Source: an uncultured Rhodospirillaceae bacterium
GTDB lineage: Bacteria; Pseudomonadota; Alphaproteobacteria; Rhodospirillales; Rhodospirillaceae
Direction: 5' to 3'
NCBI GenBank assembly: GCA_943787205.1
Contig: CALSLN010000006.1
Coordinates: 1-64,000, forward strand
Length of the DNA stretch: 64,000 nucleotides
Positions 8,468 to 17,921 of this stretch are shown one piece after another. The notes under the pieces were generated by a model that worked only from the letters and a program-made list of their open reading frames with translations, was not told the DNA's origin and did not search any database. The translations under genes were made by a program, and so were the position numbers. Positions within the stretch are counted from its first letter, which is position 1. Every line of letters starts with the position of its first letter.

Positions 8468-9016
8468 ATGACCGACCCATCCCCTCGACTGGCGCGCATC
8501 GCGAGCGTCAGCAAAAAGATCGCCGCTGCATGTGGCATCTTTATGGTGCTTCTTCCTGCCGGATTGGCCGTTTACGTCTTTGGATTCTCTGAACTGTTGG
8601 CGTTCCATCCCCAACTTGCGCAGATGGACATGCCCGAGGACGGATTATCGCGCTTAGCTCAAGTGGCAGCCTACGCTGCTATTCTGGTTGGCACGGCACC
8701 GGCCCTCATGGCCCTTAGTAAGTTACGTCAGCTTTTTTCTGGATACGCTAGCGGGGCCGTCTTTACGGTCTCAGCAGCCAAGCGCTTGAAGGCCGTCGCC
8801 ATCGCCCTTATCGCCATGGTTCTAATTCGGCCCGTCTCTGGAATACTAATGTCCCTCGCCATATCCATCGACCTCCCGCCGGGACACCGGGCGCTCATGA
8901 TCACGTTCGGGAGTACAGAGCTTTGGATCGGGTTAGCCGGTGCTATGGTTCTCGTCACCGCCTGGATTATGGGCGAAGCCGCAGCCATGGCAGAAGAAAA
9001 CCAGTCCTTTGTTTAG
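8468..9016 (+). CDS. DUF2975 membrane protein
   Basis: Start at ATG 8468 (MTDPSPRLAR), which has a GAGGA ribosome binding site 8-9 nt upstream; an ATG at 8453 is in frame but lacks one. The 182-residue product has four predicted membrane segments (around residues 18-40, 63-80, 105-128, 145-168). The LRQLFSGYASGAVFT motif between segments 2 and 3 is typical of DUF2975. Genes of this family are regularly followed by a small XRE regulator, as here (18-nt gap). Function is unknown; the pairing suggests a membrane component whose expression is controlled by its partner. Confidence 0.75.
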   Translation: MTDPSPRLARIASVSKKIAAACGIFMVLLPAGLAVYVFGFSELLAFHPQLAQMDMPEDGLSRLAQVAAYAAILVGTAPALMALSKLRQLFSGYASGAVFTVSAAKRLKAVAIALIAMVLIRPVSGILMSLAISIDLPPGHRALMITFGSTELWIGLAGAMVLVTAWIMGEAAAMAEENQSFV

Positions 9017-9034
9017 CAGAACGTTTTAGCCCCT

Positions 9035-9247
9035 ATGCCAATTCGCATTACCCTCGATAAAGTTCTGGCGGACCGTGGCATGACTGCGCGCGAACTCGTT
9101 CAGGCTGTTGGCATTACCGAAGCGAATATGTCCTTGCTGAGAACTGGAAAAGTGAAAGGCGTGCGCTTCCAAACGCTGGAAAAGATATGCGAAATACTAG
9201 ACTGCCAGCCGGCCGACCTCTTGAAATTTGAACCAGACGAATCCTAG
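9035..9247 (+). CDS. Small XRE/Cro-type HTH regulator, YozG-like
   Basis: 70 residues, almost entirely one helix-turn-helix domain: MTARELVQAVGITEANMSLL (HTH, about residues 15-34) and the recognition-loop region GKVKGVRFQTLEKICEILDCQPADLL. This is the YozG/Cro-CI subtype that accompanies DUF2975 genes. It is in an operon with the preceding membrane protein and ends 3 nt from the convergent SOD gene. The palindrome at 8420-8440 upstream of the pair is a plausible autoregulatory binding site (inference). Confidence 0.85.
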   Translation: MPIRITLDKVLADRGMTARELVQAVGITEANMSLLRTGKVKGVRFQTLEKICEILDCQPADLLKFEPDES

Positions 9248-9250
9248 GGC

Positions 9251-9961
9251 CTAAATTTCCGCCATACGCCGAGCGCGCGCATAGCGCTGATCAACAATTT
9301 TCCAGTCTATATTCTTGAAGAAGGCATCAACGTACTGCATGGCCTTGGTGCCATAGTCCATGTGGTACGAGTGCTCATACATATCAAGAGTGAGCAACGG
9401 CACACCCATCGTTGCATTGTGCATGTGGTCTGGCGCCCAATAAGTATGCAAGCTCTCGGTATGGAGATTGTACGACAACATAACCCAGCCAGACCCGCCG
9501 CCAAGTGCACGGGCCGTCCGCATAAATTCGGCCTTCCAGGCTTCGAATGAACCAAAGGCTTGAGTGATCCCCATGACGACGTCGCCTCCTGGCTTTCCAT
9601 CGCCGCCGAGGCCTTCAAAGTACAATTCATGCAGGATGACGGACCCAGTGCGATGGAGTTCTTCGCGCTTCAGCCCAGCATAGACGAGCTGATGAACATC
9701 AGGGTCCTGTATTGCCTTTGCCAATCGCCCCTCAATCATGTTGAGCGCATTGACCGACCCGACATAGTTGTTTTCCCAATGGGACGTCATTAGGCGCTCA
9801 GAAAGCCCGACAAGCTTACCAGGATCAAACGTCAACGGTTTTGGGATGTGTGTTCCAGCAAGAGCTGGTGGCCTGACCTCCTGGGCCAAGGCAGGCATCC
9901 CGGCTGTAAGCGAGGCTGCCAGCCCAGCCTTTAAGATCGTACGGCGACTTGATTGACCCAT
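9251..9961 (-). CDS. Tat-exported Fe/Mn superoxide dismutase
   Basis: Converts superoxide to H2O2 and O2. 236 residues with a Tat signal (SSRRTILKAG) and cleavage near ALAQE, so it acts in the periplasm, unlike the usual cytoplasmic enzyme. The four metal ligands of the family can be placed: H61 (TSHWENNY), H111 (ILHELYF), D193 and H197 (TLDMYEHSYH), with the D-x3-H spacing and the roughly 50-residue H-H spacing expected. The N-terminal HH-KHH signature is replaced by SHWENNYVGSVNALN, a divergent branch. The metal cannot be decided. It converges with the XRE gene. Confidence 0.85.
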   Translation of the reverse strand: MGQSSRRTILKAGLAASLTAGMPALAQEVRPPALAGTHIPKPLTFDPGKLVGLSERLMTSHWENNYVGSVNALNMIEGRLAKAIQDPDVHQLVYAGLKREELHRTGSVILHELYFEGLGGDGKPGGDVVMGITQAFGSFEAWKAEFMRTARALGGGSGWVMLSYNLHTESLHTYWAPDHMHNATMGVPLLTLDMYEHSYHMDYGTKAMQYVDAFFKNIDWKIVDQRYARARRMAEI

Positions 9962-10029
9962 GTCCCAACTCCTTCAGCTCAGTGAAGCAGAAAGGATAGG
10001 CCTATGCCGAAACAAAGGCCATAAACGGG

Positions 10030-10368
10030 TCAGGTCATATTTGGTAGTTCAGAGGGATCGAATGTCCCGAGCTGGTCGAACCCCGTGGTTGGGAACGCCC
10101 CACCCTTTCCAGGTTGATCGACCACTGTAATGTCGACGCTATCCACCTGAGCAGACGGCGGCCCAGACTTGCAAGACGCAATCATTCCATCGACTTTATC
10201 TTTAGGACCATTGATCAATATCTCAACGGTTCCATTGGTCACATTTCGGACCCATCCCGACAAACCGAGCTCTGTTGCCTTTTCGACAGCCCAGCCGCGA
10301 TACCAAACCCCTTGAACCCGACCAGAAATACGTAAACCGACAGTGGTCAAATCACCGCGTGGCGCCAT
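10030..10368 (-). CDS. Acylphosphatase
   Basis: Hydrolyses acyl phosphates such as acetyl phosphate. 112 residues covering the ferredoxin-like acylphosphatase fold. The signature GRVQGVWYRGW carries the phosphate-binding R24, and GWVRNVTNGTVEI carries the catalytic N42, 18 residues later as in muscle acylphosphatase (R23/N41). It has a short C-terminal tail beyond the core of about 92 residues. It starts 1 nt after the pccA stop codon and so is probably co-transcribed with pccB-pccA. Whether it serves carboxylase metabolism is unknown. Confidence 0.9.
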   Translation of the reverse strand: MAPRGDLTTVGLRISGRVQGVWYRGWAVEKATELGLSGWVRNVTNGTVEILINGPKDKVDGMIASCKSGPPSAQVDSVDITVVDQPGKGGAFPTTGFDQLGTFDPSELPNMT

Positions 10369-10369
10369 A

Positions 10370-12364
10370 TTATTCGAATTCCATAATGACTTGGTCGACC
10401 GCTAATGATGCGCCCGCTTTTTCAGGAATCTTTTTCACCACTGTATCGCGTTCTGCCTTGAGCACGTTCTCCATCTTCATCGCTTCGACGATGGCGAGGT
10501 TCTCTCCGGCTTTCACCTGCTGACCTTCAACAACCTCAACCGACACAAGCAGCCCCGGCATTGGTGACAGTAGGAAGTTAGACATGTCCGGCGCTACTTT
10601 GACTGGCATGAGCTGTGCAAGTTCGGCTTCGCGCGGCGTGTACACACGGGCTTCTACTTGAGCTCCGTTATGGAACAACCGATACCCAATACCATCGCGA
10701 TCCACTTGGATGCAGACGGTCTTGCCGCCCACATCTCCAACAAAAAACGGTTCGCCAAAGGTCCAGTCGCTAGACACGGAAATACGTTTGCGCCCGATCT
10801 TCACAGATCCGCTGACGCCGCTATCCGCTGTATCACTGATCTCCACAGCGCGTTGCGTGCCATCGATATCAACGACCCAGGAATTTGAAACGGCCTTCTC
10901 ATGACCCTGCAAGAGCCCACTAATATGAGCCGCACGGTTCGAGTAAGACCGGTGAATTAAGGCCGCAACCGCTACCATTGGCATCGGATCATCGGGTGGC
11001 AAATCAGCATCAGAGAAACCGTCCGGATATTCTTCTGCAATGAAATTGGTTGTCAGTTTGCCATCTACGAAACGCTTCTTACCCATAACGGATGCAAGAA
11101 ATGGAATGTTGTGGCTAATGCCACGAATGTAATATTGGTCCAGCGCCGTACGCATATGGGCAATGGCTTGGCTCCGTGTCTTACCCCAGGTGCACAGTTT
11201 GGCAACCATGGGATCATAAAACATCGAAATCTCACCGCCTTCATACACACCCGTATCAACCCGGACGTTCTTACTTTCTTCAGGTGTGCGATAGCTAACC
11301 AGACGCCCCGTCGATGGCAGGAAGTTACGGTACGGGTCCTCCGCATAAATGCGGCTTTCCATCGCCCATCCATTCAACTTGATGTCTGTTTGTTTAACGG
11401 TCAGTTTTTCGCCGTCGGCAACACGGATCATCCATTCGACGAGGTCGAGCCCGGTCACCAGTTCAGTGACAGGATGCTCAACTTGAAGGCGGGTGTTCAT
11501 TTCCAAGAAATAGAAATTGCGTTTCGCATCGACGATGAATTCAACCGTACCCGCAGAAATGTAGTCCACGGCTTTAGCCAGCTTGACGGCTTGCTTGCCC
11601 ATGGCTTTGCGGGTTTTCTCATCAATAAATGGGCTTGGTGCTTCTTCAATTACTTTTTGATGGCGACGCTGGATAGAGCACTCGCGCTCCCCCACATATA
11701 TGCAATTGCCATGGCCATCAGCGAGAACCTGAATCTCGATATGCCGAGGCTCTTCAATAAACTTCTCAATGAAAATGCGGTCGTCACCAAAAGAAGACTT
11801 TGCTTCTGACGTGGCGCGCTCAAACCCTTCACGTGCTTCTGCGTCGTTAAACGCAACACGCATCCCCTTACCACCACCGCCGGCTGAGGCTTTCAGCATC
11901 ACGGGATAGCCTATTTCCTTAGAAATTTTTACGGCTTCATCGGTGTCTTTGATGATGCCCATAAAACCAGGAACGGTTGAGACACCAGATTCCTTTGCGA
12001 GCTTCTTAGAGGTGATTTTGTCACCCATCGCTTCAATCGCCCACGCATTCGGGCCGATGAATGCAATTTTTTCTTTAGCCAAAGCCTTCTGGAAATCCTT
12101 ATTCTCAGACAAGAAGCCGTAGCCAGGATGCACGGCCTGGGCTTTCGTCTTCTTACAGGCCCGGATGATGCGATCCGCCCTGAGATAACTTTTCGCTGAG
12201 GCCGCCTCGCCGATGCGAACGGCCTCGTCAGCCATTTTAACGTGCAACGCTTCTTTATCAGCGTCCGAATAAACAGCGACTGTTTTTATACCCATCTTGC
12301 GCGCCGTCTTAATCACGCGGCAGGCAATTTCACCTCTATTGGCGATGAGAATTTTATCGAACAT
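10370..12364 (-). CDS. pccA: Propionyl-CoA carboxylase alpha subunit (biotin carboxylase/BCCP)
   Basis: Carries ATP-dependent carboxylation of biotin and the biotin carrier domain, feeding the PccB transferase that makes methylmalonyl-CoA. 664 residues, normal for PccA. Domains: biotin carboxylase N-domain (MFDKILIANRGEIACR), ATP-grasp with the glycine-rich loop KASAGGGGKGMRV (about 160-172), biotin carboxylase C-domain, the BT linker domain (about 460-580), and a C-terminal biotinyl domain with the AMKMEN biotinylation motif. It lies 40 nt downstream of pccB. No mutase or epimerase gene is in the window. A methylcrotonyl-CoA carboxylase is the alternative, but the long BT domain favours PccA. 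Confidence 0.92.
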   Translation of the reverse strand: MFDKILIANRGEIACRVIKTARKMGIKTVAVYSDADKEALHVKMADEAVRIGEAASAKSYLRADRIIRACKKTKAQAVHPGYGFLSENKDFQKALAKEKIAFIGPNAWAIEAMGDKITSKKLAKESGVSTVPGFMGIIKDTDEAVKISKEIGYPVMLKASAGGGGKGMRVAFNDAEAREGFERATSEAKSSFGDDRIFIEKFIEEPRHIEIQVLADGHGNCIYVGERECSIQRRHQKVIEEAPSPFIDEKTRKAMGKQAVKLAKAVDYISAGTVEFIVDAKRNFYFLEMNTRLQVEHPVTELVTGLDLVEWMIRVADGEKLTVKQTDIKLNGWAMESRIYAEDPYRNFLPSTGRLVSYRTPEESKNVRVDTGVYEGGEISMFYDPMVAKLCTWGKTRSQAIAHMRTALDQYYIRGISHNIPFLASVMGKKRFVDGKLTTNFIAEEYPDGFSDADLPPDDPMPMVAVAALIHRSYSNRAAHISGLLQGHEKAVSNSWVVDIDGTQRAVEISDTADSGVSGSVKIGRKRISVSSDWTFGEPFFVGDVGGKTVCIQVDRDGIGYRLFHNGAQVEARVYTPREAELAQLMPVKVAPDMSNFLLSPMPGLLVSVEVVEGQQVKAGENLAIVEAMKMENVLKAERDTVVKKIPEKAGASLAVDQVIMEFE

Positions 12365-12404
12365 GCTTTGGTATCCCCGTCTTTCGACTATTTAGTGCGG
12401 CCAA

Positions 12405-13937
12405 TTACAGCGGAATATTGCCGTGTTTTTTCCACGGATTCTTGACATCTTTCGTGCGCAACATGGCTAGAGCGTTGCAGACGCGGCGTCTGGTGCCATG
12501 CGGCATAATGACGTCGTCAATGAATCCGAGATTGGCTGCTCGGAATGGGTTCGCGAAATTGTCTTCGTATTCCTTGGTGCGCGCGGCAATCTTTTTTGAA
12601 TCACCAATATCTTGGCGGAAAATAATCTCCACGGCGCCTTTAGCACCCATAACGGCGATTTCAGCCGTCGGCCACGCAAAGTTCACATCGCCACCGATGT
12701 GCTTCGAACTCATCACATCGTAAGCGCCGCCGTAGGCTTTACGGGTAATGACCGTCACCTTTGGAACTGTCGCTTCTGCATAGGCGAAGAGCAGCTTCGC
12801 ACCGTGCTTGATGATCCCGCCGTACTCTTGGTCGGTTCCTGGCATGAAGCCAGGCACATCAACCAACGTGAGAATTGGAATACTGAAACAATCACAGAAC
12901 CGAACAAATCGCGCTGCCTTGCGGCTCGACTCAATATCCAGACAGCCGGCCAACACCATGGGCTGATTGGCGACGATACCGACGGGCTGGCCTTCCATGC
13001 GACCGAACCCAATGATCATATTCTTCGCGAAGTGCTCGCCAACTTCAAAGAAGTCGCCTTCATCTACAATCTTGGTAATGAGCTCTTTCATATCGTAAGG
13101 CTTGTTGGCGTTGTCTGGCACCAACGTATCGAGAGAGAAGTCCTCACGCGTCGCAGGGTCTGACGTTGGAATAACGGGTGGTTTTTCTTTGTTATTCAGA
13201 GGCAAGAAGTCGAGTAGTCGCCGTAGTTGAAGCAACGCTTCGACATCGTTCTCGAACACGCCGTCTGCAACACCAGATTTTGACGCGTGAGTCATGGCGC
13301 CACCAAGTTCTTCTTGGGTCACCGTCTCATGGGTTACAGTTTTGACGACATCGGGCCCGGTCACGAACATATAAGACGAGTCTTTGACCATGAAGATGAA
13401 GTCAGTGATTGCCGGTGAGTATACCGCCCCGCCAGCACATGGCCCCATGACCATCGAGATTTGAGGTACAACACCTGATGCCATAACGTTTTGCTGGAAC
13501 ACATCAGCATAGCCAGCAAGAGAAGCCACGCCTTCTTGAATACGAGCACCACCGGAATCGTTGAGTCCAATAATTGGGGCGCCGACCTGAACGGCCTTCT
13601 CCATCACCTTTAAAATTTTGTTGGCATGGGATTCAGAGAGCGAACCACCGAAGACGGTAAAATCCTGGCTGTACACGAATACAGGACGGCCGTTTACGGT
13701 GCCATAGCCCGTTACGACGCCATCGCCAGGGACCTTTTGGTCGGCCATGCCGAAATCGACGCATCTGTGCTCAACAAACATGTCCCATTCTTCAAAGGAT
13801 CCTTCGTCGAACAACACATCGATGCGCTCACGCGCTGTGAGCTTGCCTTTGCCATGCTGGACATCGATGCGGCGTTGGCCGCCACCGACTCTGGCTTCTG
13901 CACGTTTTTCTTCAAGTTTCTGGACGATTTCGCTCAT
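12405..13937 (-). CDS. pccB: Propionyl-CoA carboxylase beta subunit (carboxyltransferase)
   Basis: Transfers the carboxyl group from biotin to propionyl-CoA. 510 residues, the family length. The N-terminal half has the acyl-CoA/biotin pocket with [13 protein letters not shown] and the oxyanion glycines [13 protein letters not shown]. The C-terminal half contains [25 protein letters not shown] and [15 protein letters not shown]. Both are typical of PccB-type carboxyltransferases. It is first in a pccB-pccA-acylphosphatase operon; a roughly 180-nt gap separates it from the divergent yciB gene and should hold its promoter. Together with PccA it supports catabolism of propionate, odd-chain fatty acids and branched amino acids. 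Confidence 0.93.
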   Translation of the reverse strand: MSEIVQKLEEKRAEARVGGGQRRIDVQHGKGKLTARERIDVLFDEGSFEEWDMFVEHRCVDFGMADQKVPGDGVVTGYGTVNGRPVFVYSQDFTVFGGSLSESHANKILKVMEKAVQVGAPIIGLNDSGGARIQEGVASLAGYADVFQQNVMASGVVPQISMVMGPCAGGAVYSPAITDFIFMVKDSSYMFVTGPDVVKTVTHETVTQEELGGAMTHASKSGVADGVFENDVEALLQLRRLLDFLPLNNKEKPPVIPTSDPATREDFSLDTLVPDNANKPYDMKELITKIVDEGDFFEVGEHFAKNMIIGFGRMEGQPVGIVANQPMVLAGCLDIESSRKAARFVRFCDCFSIPILTLVDVPGFMPGTDQEYGGIIKHGAKLLFAYAEATVPKVTVITRKAYGGAYDVMSSKHIGGDVNFAWPTAEIAVMGAKGAVEIIFRQDIGDSKKIAARTKEYEDNFANPFRAANLGFIDDVIMPHGTRRRVCNALAMLRTKDVKNPWKKHGNIPL

Positions 13938-14116
13938 TGGGTCCCCTCTGCCGCTCTCCAGCGCTGAAGTGGCTGGTTACGGTTCCATGACGGCATACGG
14001 GATAGCATACCGAAGCCCTATGGGAACGAAAAAATGACAGAAATCATGCCCTTTGGCGGGAAAAATCGGCGGAATTCATAGACAGCACGGGCTCTGGGTC
14101 CGTATACACCTAGCCC

Positions 14117-14692
14117 ATGAACCCATTACTTAAGCTCGGCCTGGAATTAGGACCTTTGGTGGTCTTTTTCCTGGCCAACACCCAACTCGGCATCTTCACC
14201 GCAACAATTGCCTTTATGGCTGCGACCGCCGTATCCCTGGCCATATCTTACGCCATTAATCGCTCTATTCCGACAATGCCGCTGGTCACCGCGGTTTTTG
14301 TGATGGTCTTCGGCGGCCTCACGATTTGGCTGCAGGACGAGACGTTTATTAAGATCAAGCCGACCCTGGTGAATTCGCTGTTCGCAGTAATTCTCACCTT
14401 TGGGCTTCTGACTGGTCGCCTCTTCCTGAAAATGGTGCTGGATTCAGCCTTCGCCATTACAGACGAAGGATGGATCAAGATGACACGAGCTTGGATCGCC
14501 TTCTTTATCTTCCTCGCAATTTTGAATGAAATCGTATGGCGGAGTGTACCGACAGACACCTGGGTGACCTTCAAGGTCTTTGGCGTTATGCCCCTCACGC
14601 TCCTCTTCAGCTTCAGCCTCGTCCCAATTATTATGAAGCACGCAATAGAAGAAGAGGACGACGGTGAGACGGCTGAAGATGACGAGACTTAA
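14117..14692 (+). CDS. yciB: YciB/IspZ family inner membrane protein
   Basis: 191 residues with five to six hydrophobic segments and the family opening LLKLGLELGPLVVFFLANTQLGI. The motif LTFGLLTGRLFLKMVLDSAF followed by WIKMTRAWIAFFIFLAILNEIVWR is characteristic of YciB (septation protein A/IspZ). In enterobacteria the protein sits in the inner membrane and affects envelope integrity and division. The acidic C-terminal tail (EEEDDGETAEDDET) is a local addition. The gene is monocistronic and convergent with the ATP12 gene, 7 nt away. Confidence 0.92.
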   Translation: MNPLLKLGLELGPLVVFFLANTQLGIFTATIAFMAATAVSLAISYAINRSIPTMPLVTAVFVMVFGGLTIWLQDETFIKIKPTLVNSLFAVILTFGLLTGRLFLKMVLDSAFAITDEGWIKMTRAWIAFFIFLAILNEIVWRSVPTDTWVTFKVFGVMPLTLLFSFSLVPIIMKHAIEEEDDGETAEDDET

Positions 14693-14699
14693 GGGGGCT

Positions 14700-15461
14700 T
14701 TAAGCGCTCAACTTAAGGAAACGCTCTACCGCAAGCATATCGGCGGCCAGGAGCGCAACACGGTCAAGGGCCTCTTGGTCCTCTCCCCATTTTTCCATCT
14801 GCCACGTCTCATCTAGGGTCGCAGCTGCGGCCACTTCAGCGCCAGACAGCTTCTCTTCGACAAGAGCGATGCCAAGTGAAAGGGAGGCTGTAAGCCCGGC
14901 AGCGGCCTGCACGCCTGTTAGTTTGGTAACATTACAGCCCGTCAGAAACGCCTCAGCCCGACCATGCGCTGCTGCTTCATGTGTGAGTGGCATCAACCCT
15001 GCCCCGACTGAGAGGTTAATGTCATGCGCTTCACTCAGCCAATCCAATACGGATTGCCAAACGGAAGACTGTAGCTCGACAAGGTCGGCAGGCTTTGCCG
15101 CGCGATAACACAGTAAGTCCGTATCAAAATACCCTAATAAGCCTGAGATCACGGTCGCAGGGTCCGGCCCGACGCGATCCGTTGCCGTATTGAGCAACCG
15201 CGTCAGGGGCAGAGTGCCAGGGTCAATAAAATCACCCTGGCTATCCCACTCTTCACAGATTGCTTCACCCAGAGCACGCGACGGGGTGACAAGCTTTGAT
15301 TTGCCCGGTGTATGCAAATGCCTATCGTCTAGCGTGACACCAAAATCGTCCCCCGCTTCCAATAGAGCAACCGTTTTATATACGCGTTTTCGCCGTGTTT
15401 CTTGGGTCGGCAGCTTTATTTGAGTCTCACTACTTTCCGGCAAGGTGCCACGTCCGTGCAT
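14700..15461 (-). CDS. ATP12-family F1-ATPase assembly chaperone
   Basis: 253 residues matching the ATP12 family, known from mitochondria and alphaproteobacteria, where it helps F1 alpha subunit assembly. Signatures: RKRVYKTVALLEAGDDFGVTLDD with HTPGKSKLVTPS, AICEEWDSQGDFIDPGTLPLTRLLNTATDR, and the C-terminal DETWQMEKWGEDQEAL. I take the ATG at 15461, which has GGAG 12 nt upstream; it overlaps the end of the AsmA-like gene by 32 nt, suggesting translational coupling. It is the last gene of a minus-strand run that begins at degP. Confidence 0.9.
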   Translation of the reverse strand: MHGRGTLPESSETQIKLPTQETRRKRVYKTVALLEAGDDFGVTLDDRHLHTPGKSKLVTPSRALGEAICEEWDSQGDFIDPGTLPLTRLLNTATDRVGPDPATVISGLLGYFDTDLLCYRAAKPADLVELQSSVWQSVLDWLSEAHDINLSVGAGLMPLTHEAAAHGRAEAFLTGCNVTKLTGVQAAAGLTASLSLGIALVEEKLSGAEVAAAATLDETWQMEKWGEDQEALDRVALLAADMLAVERFLKLSA

Positions 15462-17236
15462 CTTGGCAGGTATCTCCGGAAGACTGGCCGCGCTCTAAAG
15501 CCCCTTCAGCAAGAAGCGATTCGCCGCCCGTCGCGAAGGCACCAGCAATCGATCCAAGAGACTTCACCGCACCCGCAGCATCGATACCAATCCCTGGGTT
15601 CGATAGCGGCCCGCTGATCTTTATCATTTGGGTGAGCTTACCCATACCGATGCCTAGGCCTTCCTTTGCCTTTGGACGGATATTCAGGCTCAATTTTTCT
15701 TCAGCTAAATTGATATTGCCTGACGACGTCACTTCCATGCGGTCTGATACAAAGGCTATGCCTTTCTCTGTCTTCGCCACACCATCCTGCACTTGCAAAT
15801 TCACGACTGCACATTGAGCCACCGTGAACTCTTCCTGAGCCGCCATCGGATTAATTTTTGAAAGTAACTGTGAGATAAAATCTGCACCAGCAAGATTGAT
15901 CGCGTCGTTGCGAATGCGAGCTTCGCCCATTCCGCCAACAACGGCACCATTCAAACTCGCCATTAGGGATGCAACGCTCTTACCGCGTCCGCTTAAATTG
16001 ACGTCAAAATCCAAGACCCCTTCTGTGATCATGTCCGTCGCGTCAAGATCCTTTGCAATCACTTCAGACGAAATACCTGCGCCTTGCGCTTTAATAGACA
16101 CCGTGCCTGCCGGCGCAGCAAAAAGAACTTCAGAATTGATCGACCCACCAGCGATTTCTGCTGTCTGCGTCTGAGATAGTTTACCATTCTCAAGTGTCAT
16201 TTTTGATTTAGCGTTTGTTATCGCCAAGGCCTGAGCCAGAACGATACGGTTAATGGCAACATCGATATCAATGTCTGCGGCAGCCAGGGCATCCATTGGG
16301 ATCGGGCTTGATGGAAAGAGCTTTTCAGTTACCGCCTCTTCTGTAGGAGGCAGTTGGGTAAGGTCGAGAGTCTCTGACGAAATAGAGCCACTAATTTTTG
16401 GCCGTGCCCCTGAGAGTGCAACAACCAAATCTGTGTCAAATTCAAACGTGCCAAGCGTCAGCTTAAGTTTAGCCGGGAAGTCCCCATCCATTGTCACGAG
16501 CCGACCCAGCGGCCCAACCTGACCTTCTGCCGCGATCACTTGACCAGCGACAACAGAATCGAAACTCACATCCGTTCCACCCGACACCCGCATCGAGCGC
16601 TAGAGAAGAAACACTAATCTCAGTAGCCTCGCCTTCTGATGTCAGCGTTGCCATGAGATCATCCAGCGCTACACGTCGAACATCGGGGGCTAATAGGTCG
16701 CCAGAAATATTCACGCGCAGCCGCTCAAGCTTTACGGAAACGTCGCTTCCAGCTTGCGCATCATTAAATGCGAGGATCGCATCATCAATTTCGATTGCCG
16801 AAACGGCGAGCGCTGTTGCTTCCGCTTCTGCATCAGCGACCGTTTCTTCACTTTCAAATTCCCAGTTCGCTTGCCCTTGGGAATTTCTCTCTAACAAAAT
16901 ATCAGGATTGATGAGAGCAAGGCGCGTCACTTCAATGTTCCCAAACAAGAGGGGCAGCAAAGGAACCGAGGCTTCAACACGTTCGATAATCGCCATGTCT
17001 GGACGAGAACCCCAATCCGCATTTTGGAAACGAACGCCGTTTAGTTCTATGGCAGGACTCAACCCAACAGAAAGCTCGAGGTCTCCTTCGATCGTCAATG
17101 ATCGACCTGTAGCAGCCGCCGCTTGCTCCTCGATCACATCCTTGTACTGGTTGATATCAATTGTCGCCAAAACAACGAAAACTCCGGCGATCAAGACAAC
17201 AACGACCCCTCCGGCAATACCTGCAATACGCTTCAT
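15430..17236 (-). CDS. AsmA-family protein, frameshifted in this sequence
   Basis: The N-terminal part (17236 down to about 16590) has one N-terminal membrane anchor and the AsmA opening DINQYKDVIEEQAAAATGRSL. The C-terminal part (from about 16593 to 15430) contains the AsmA core, including SGRGKSVASLMASLNG and the closing AAGAVKSLGSIAGAFATGG. The two frames meet at a GGG run (plus-strand CCC at 16587-16589). Dropping one G joins LALDA directly to VSGGTDVSFD and gives about 600 residues, a normal size. AsmA-like proteins are anchored in the inner membrane, span the periplasm and affect outer-membrane lipid homeostasis. Its start overlaps the phosphatase stop by 4 nt. Confidence 0.8.
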
Positions 17237-17916
17237 GTCTGAGCCCCTAAGCCTAAAATTCCTGCGATGACCTTTGGAAGGTCTTCCACTGTCTCTACTA
17301 TATGGTGTGCACCCGCACGCTCAAGCTCGTGTACCGGGTGATTTCCCCAGGCCACACCTATGCCAAAAACCCCAGCATTCCTAGCCATTTCTATATCAAA
17401 AACCGTGTCACCAACCATGATGGTTCTTTCAGGGCTGGCTCCTGTCTCAGAGAGCGCCGACTCTATCATCCCGGGGTGCGGTTTACTCGGATTGGTGTCG
17501 GGTGTCTGAACCGTGTCAAACCACCCCTCCATTTCATATCGACTACAAAAATGAGAAACCCCTCGCCTCGCCTTACCCGTGGCAATTCCCAAAATATGAC
17601 CTGCGTCACGAAGGCCCTGAACAGTTGGATACACACCCGGGAATAACGCCTCGGGGTCATCCGGATGCGCCCGCAAGCGTAAAGCTTCTGTTTTGTATGC
17701 ATCTAGGAGTGCGTCGAGTTGACTTGGATCCGAGCCCGGAAAAACATCTTGGATCGCGCGCTCTAACGACAAACCTATAACACGACTGGTCGCATCGTCT
17801 GTCGGCATGGGTAGGCCAGCACGCTCTGCAGCCACGCGCATAATCCGGATAATAACGTCACGGCTATCGACGAGCGTCCCGTCTAGATCGAGAATAACGA
17901 GAGAAAGGTCTGACAC
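17233..17916 (-). CDS. HAD-superfamily hydrolase, phosphoglycolate-phosphatase-like
   Basis: 227 residues. Motif I ILDLDGTLVDS supplies nucleophile D10 and acid/base D12. Motif II is GIATGKARRG, motif III lysine is at PSKPHPG, and motif IV is MVGDTVFDIEMARNAG. The helical cap between residues 15 and 85 is of the Gph/beta-phosphoglucomutase type. The substrate is probably a small phosphate ester or PPi. In alphaproteobacteria this gene commonly lies between the RluA-type synthase and ATP12, as here, so context gives no specific substrate. The start follows the synthase gene by 5 nt. Confidence 0.88.
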   Translation of the reverse strand: MSDLSLVILDLDGTLVDSRDVIIRIMRVAAERAGLPMPTDDATSRVIGLSLERAIQDVFPGSDPSQLDALLDAYKTEALRLRAHPDDPEALFPGVYPTVQGLRDAGHILGIATGKARRGVSHFCSRYEMEGWFDTVQTPDTNPSKPHPGMIESALSETGASPERTIMVGDTVFDIEMARNAGVFGIGVAWGNHPVHELERAGAHHIVETVEDLPKVIAGILGLGAQT

Positions 17917-17921
17917 TATGA

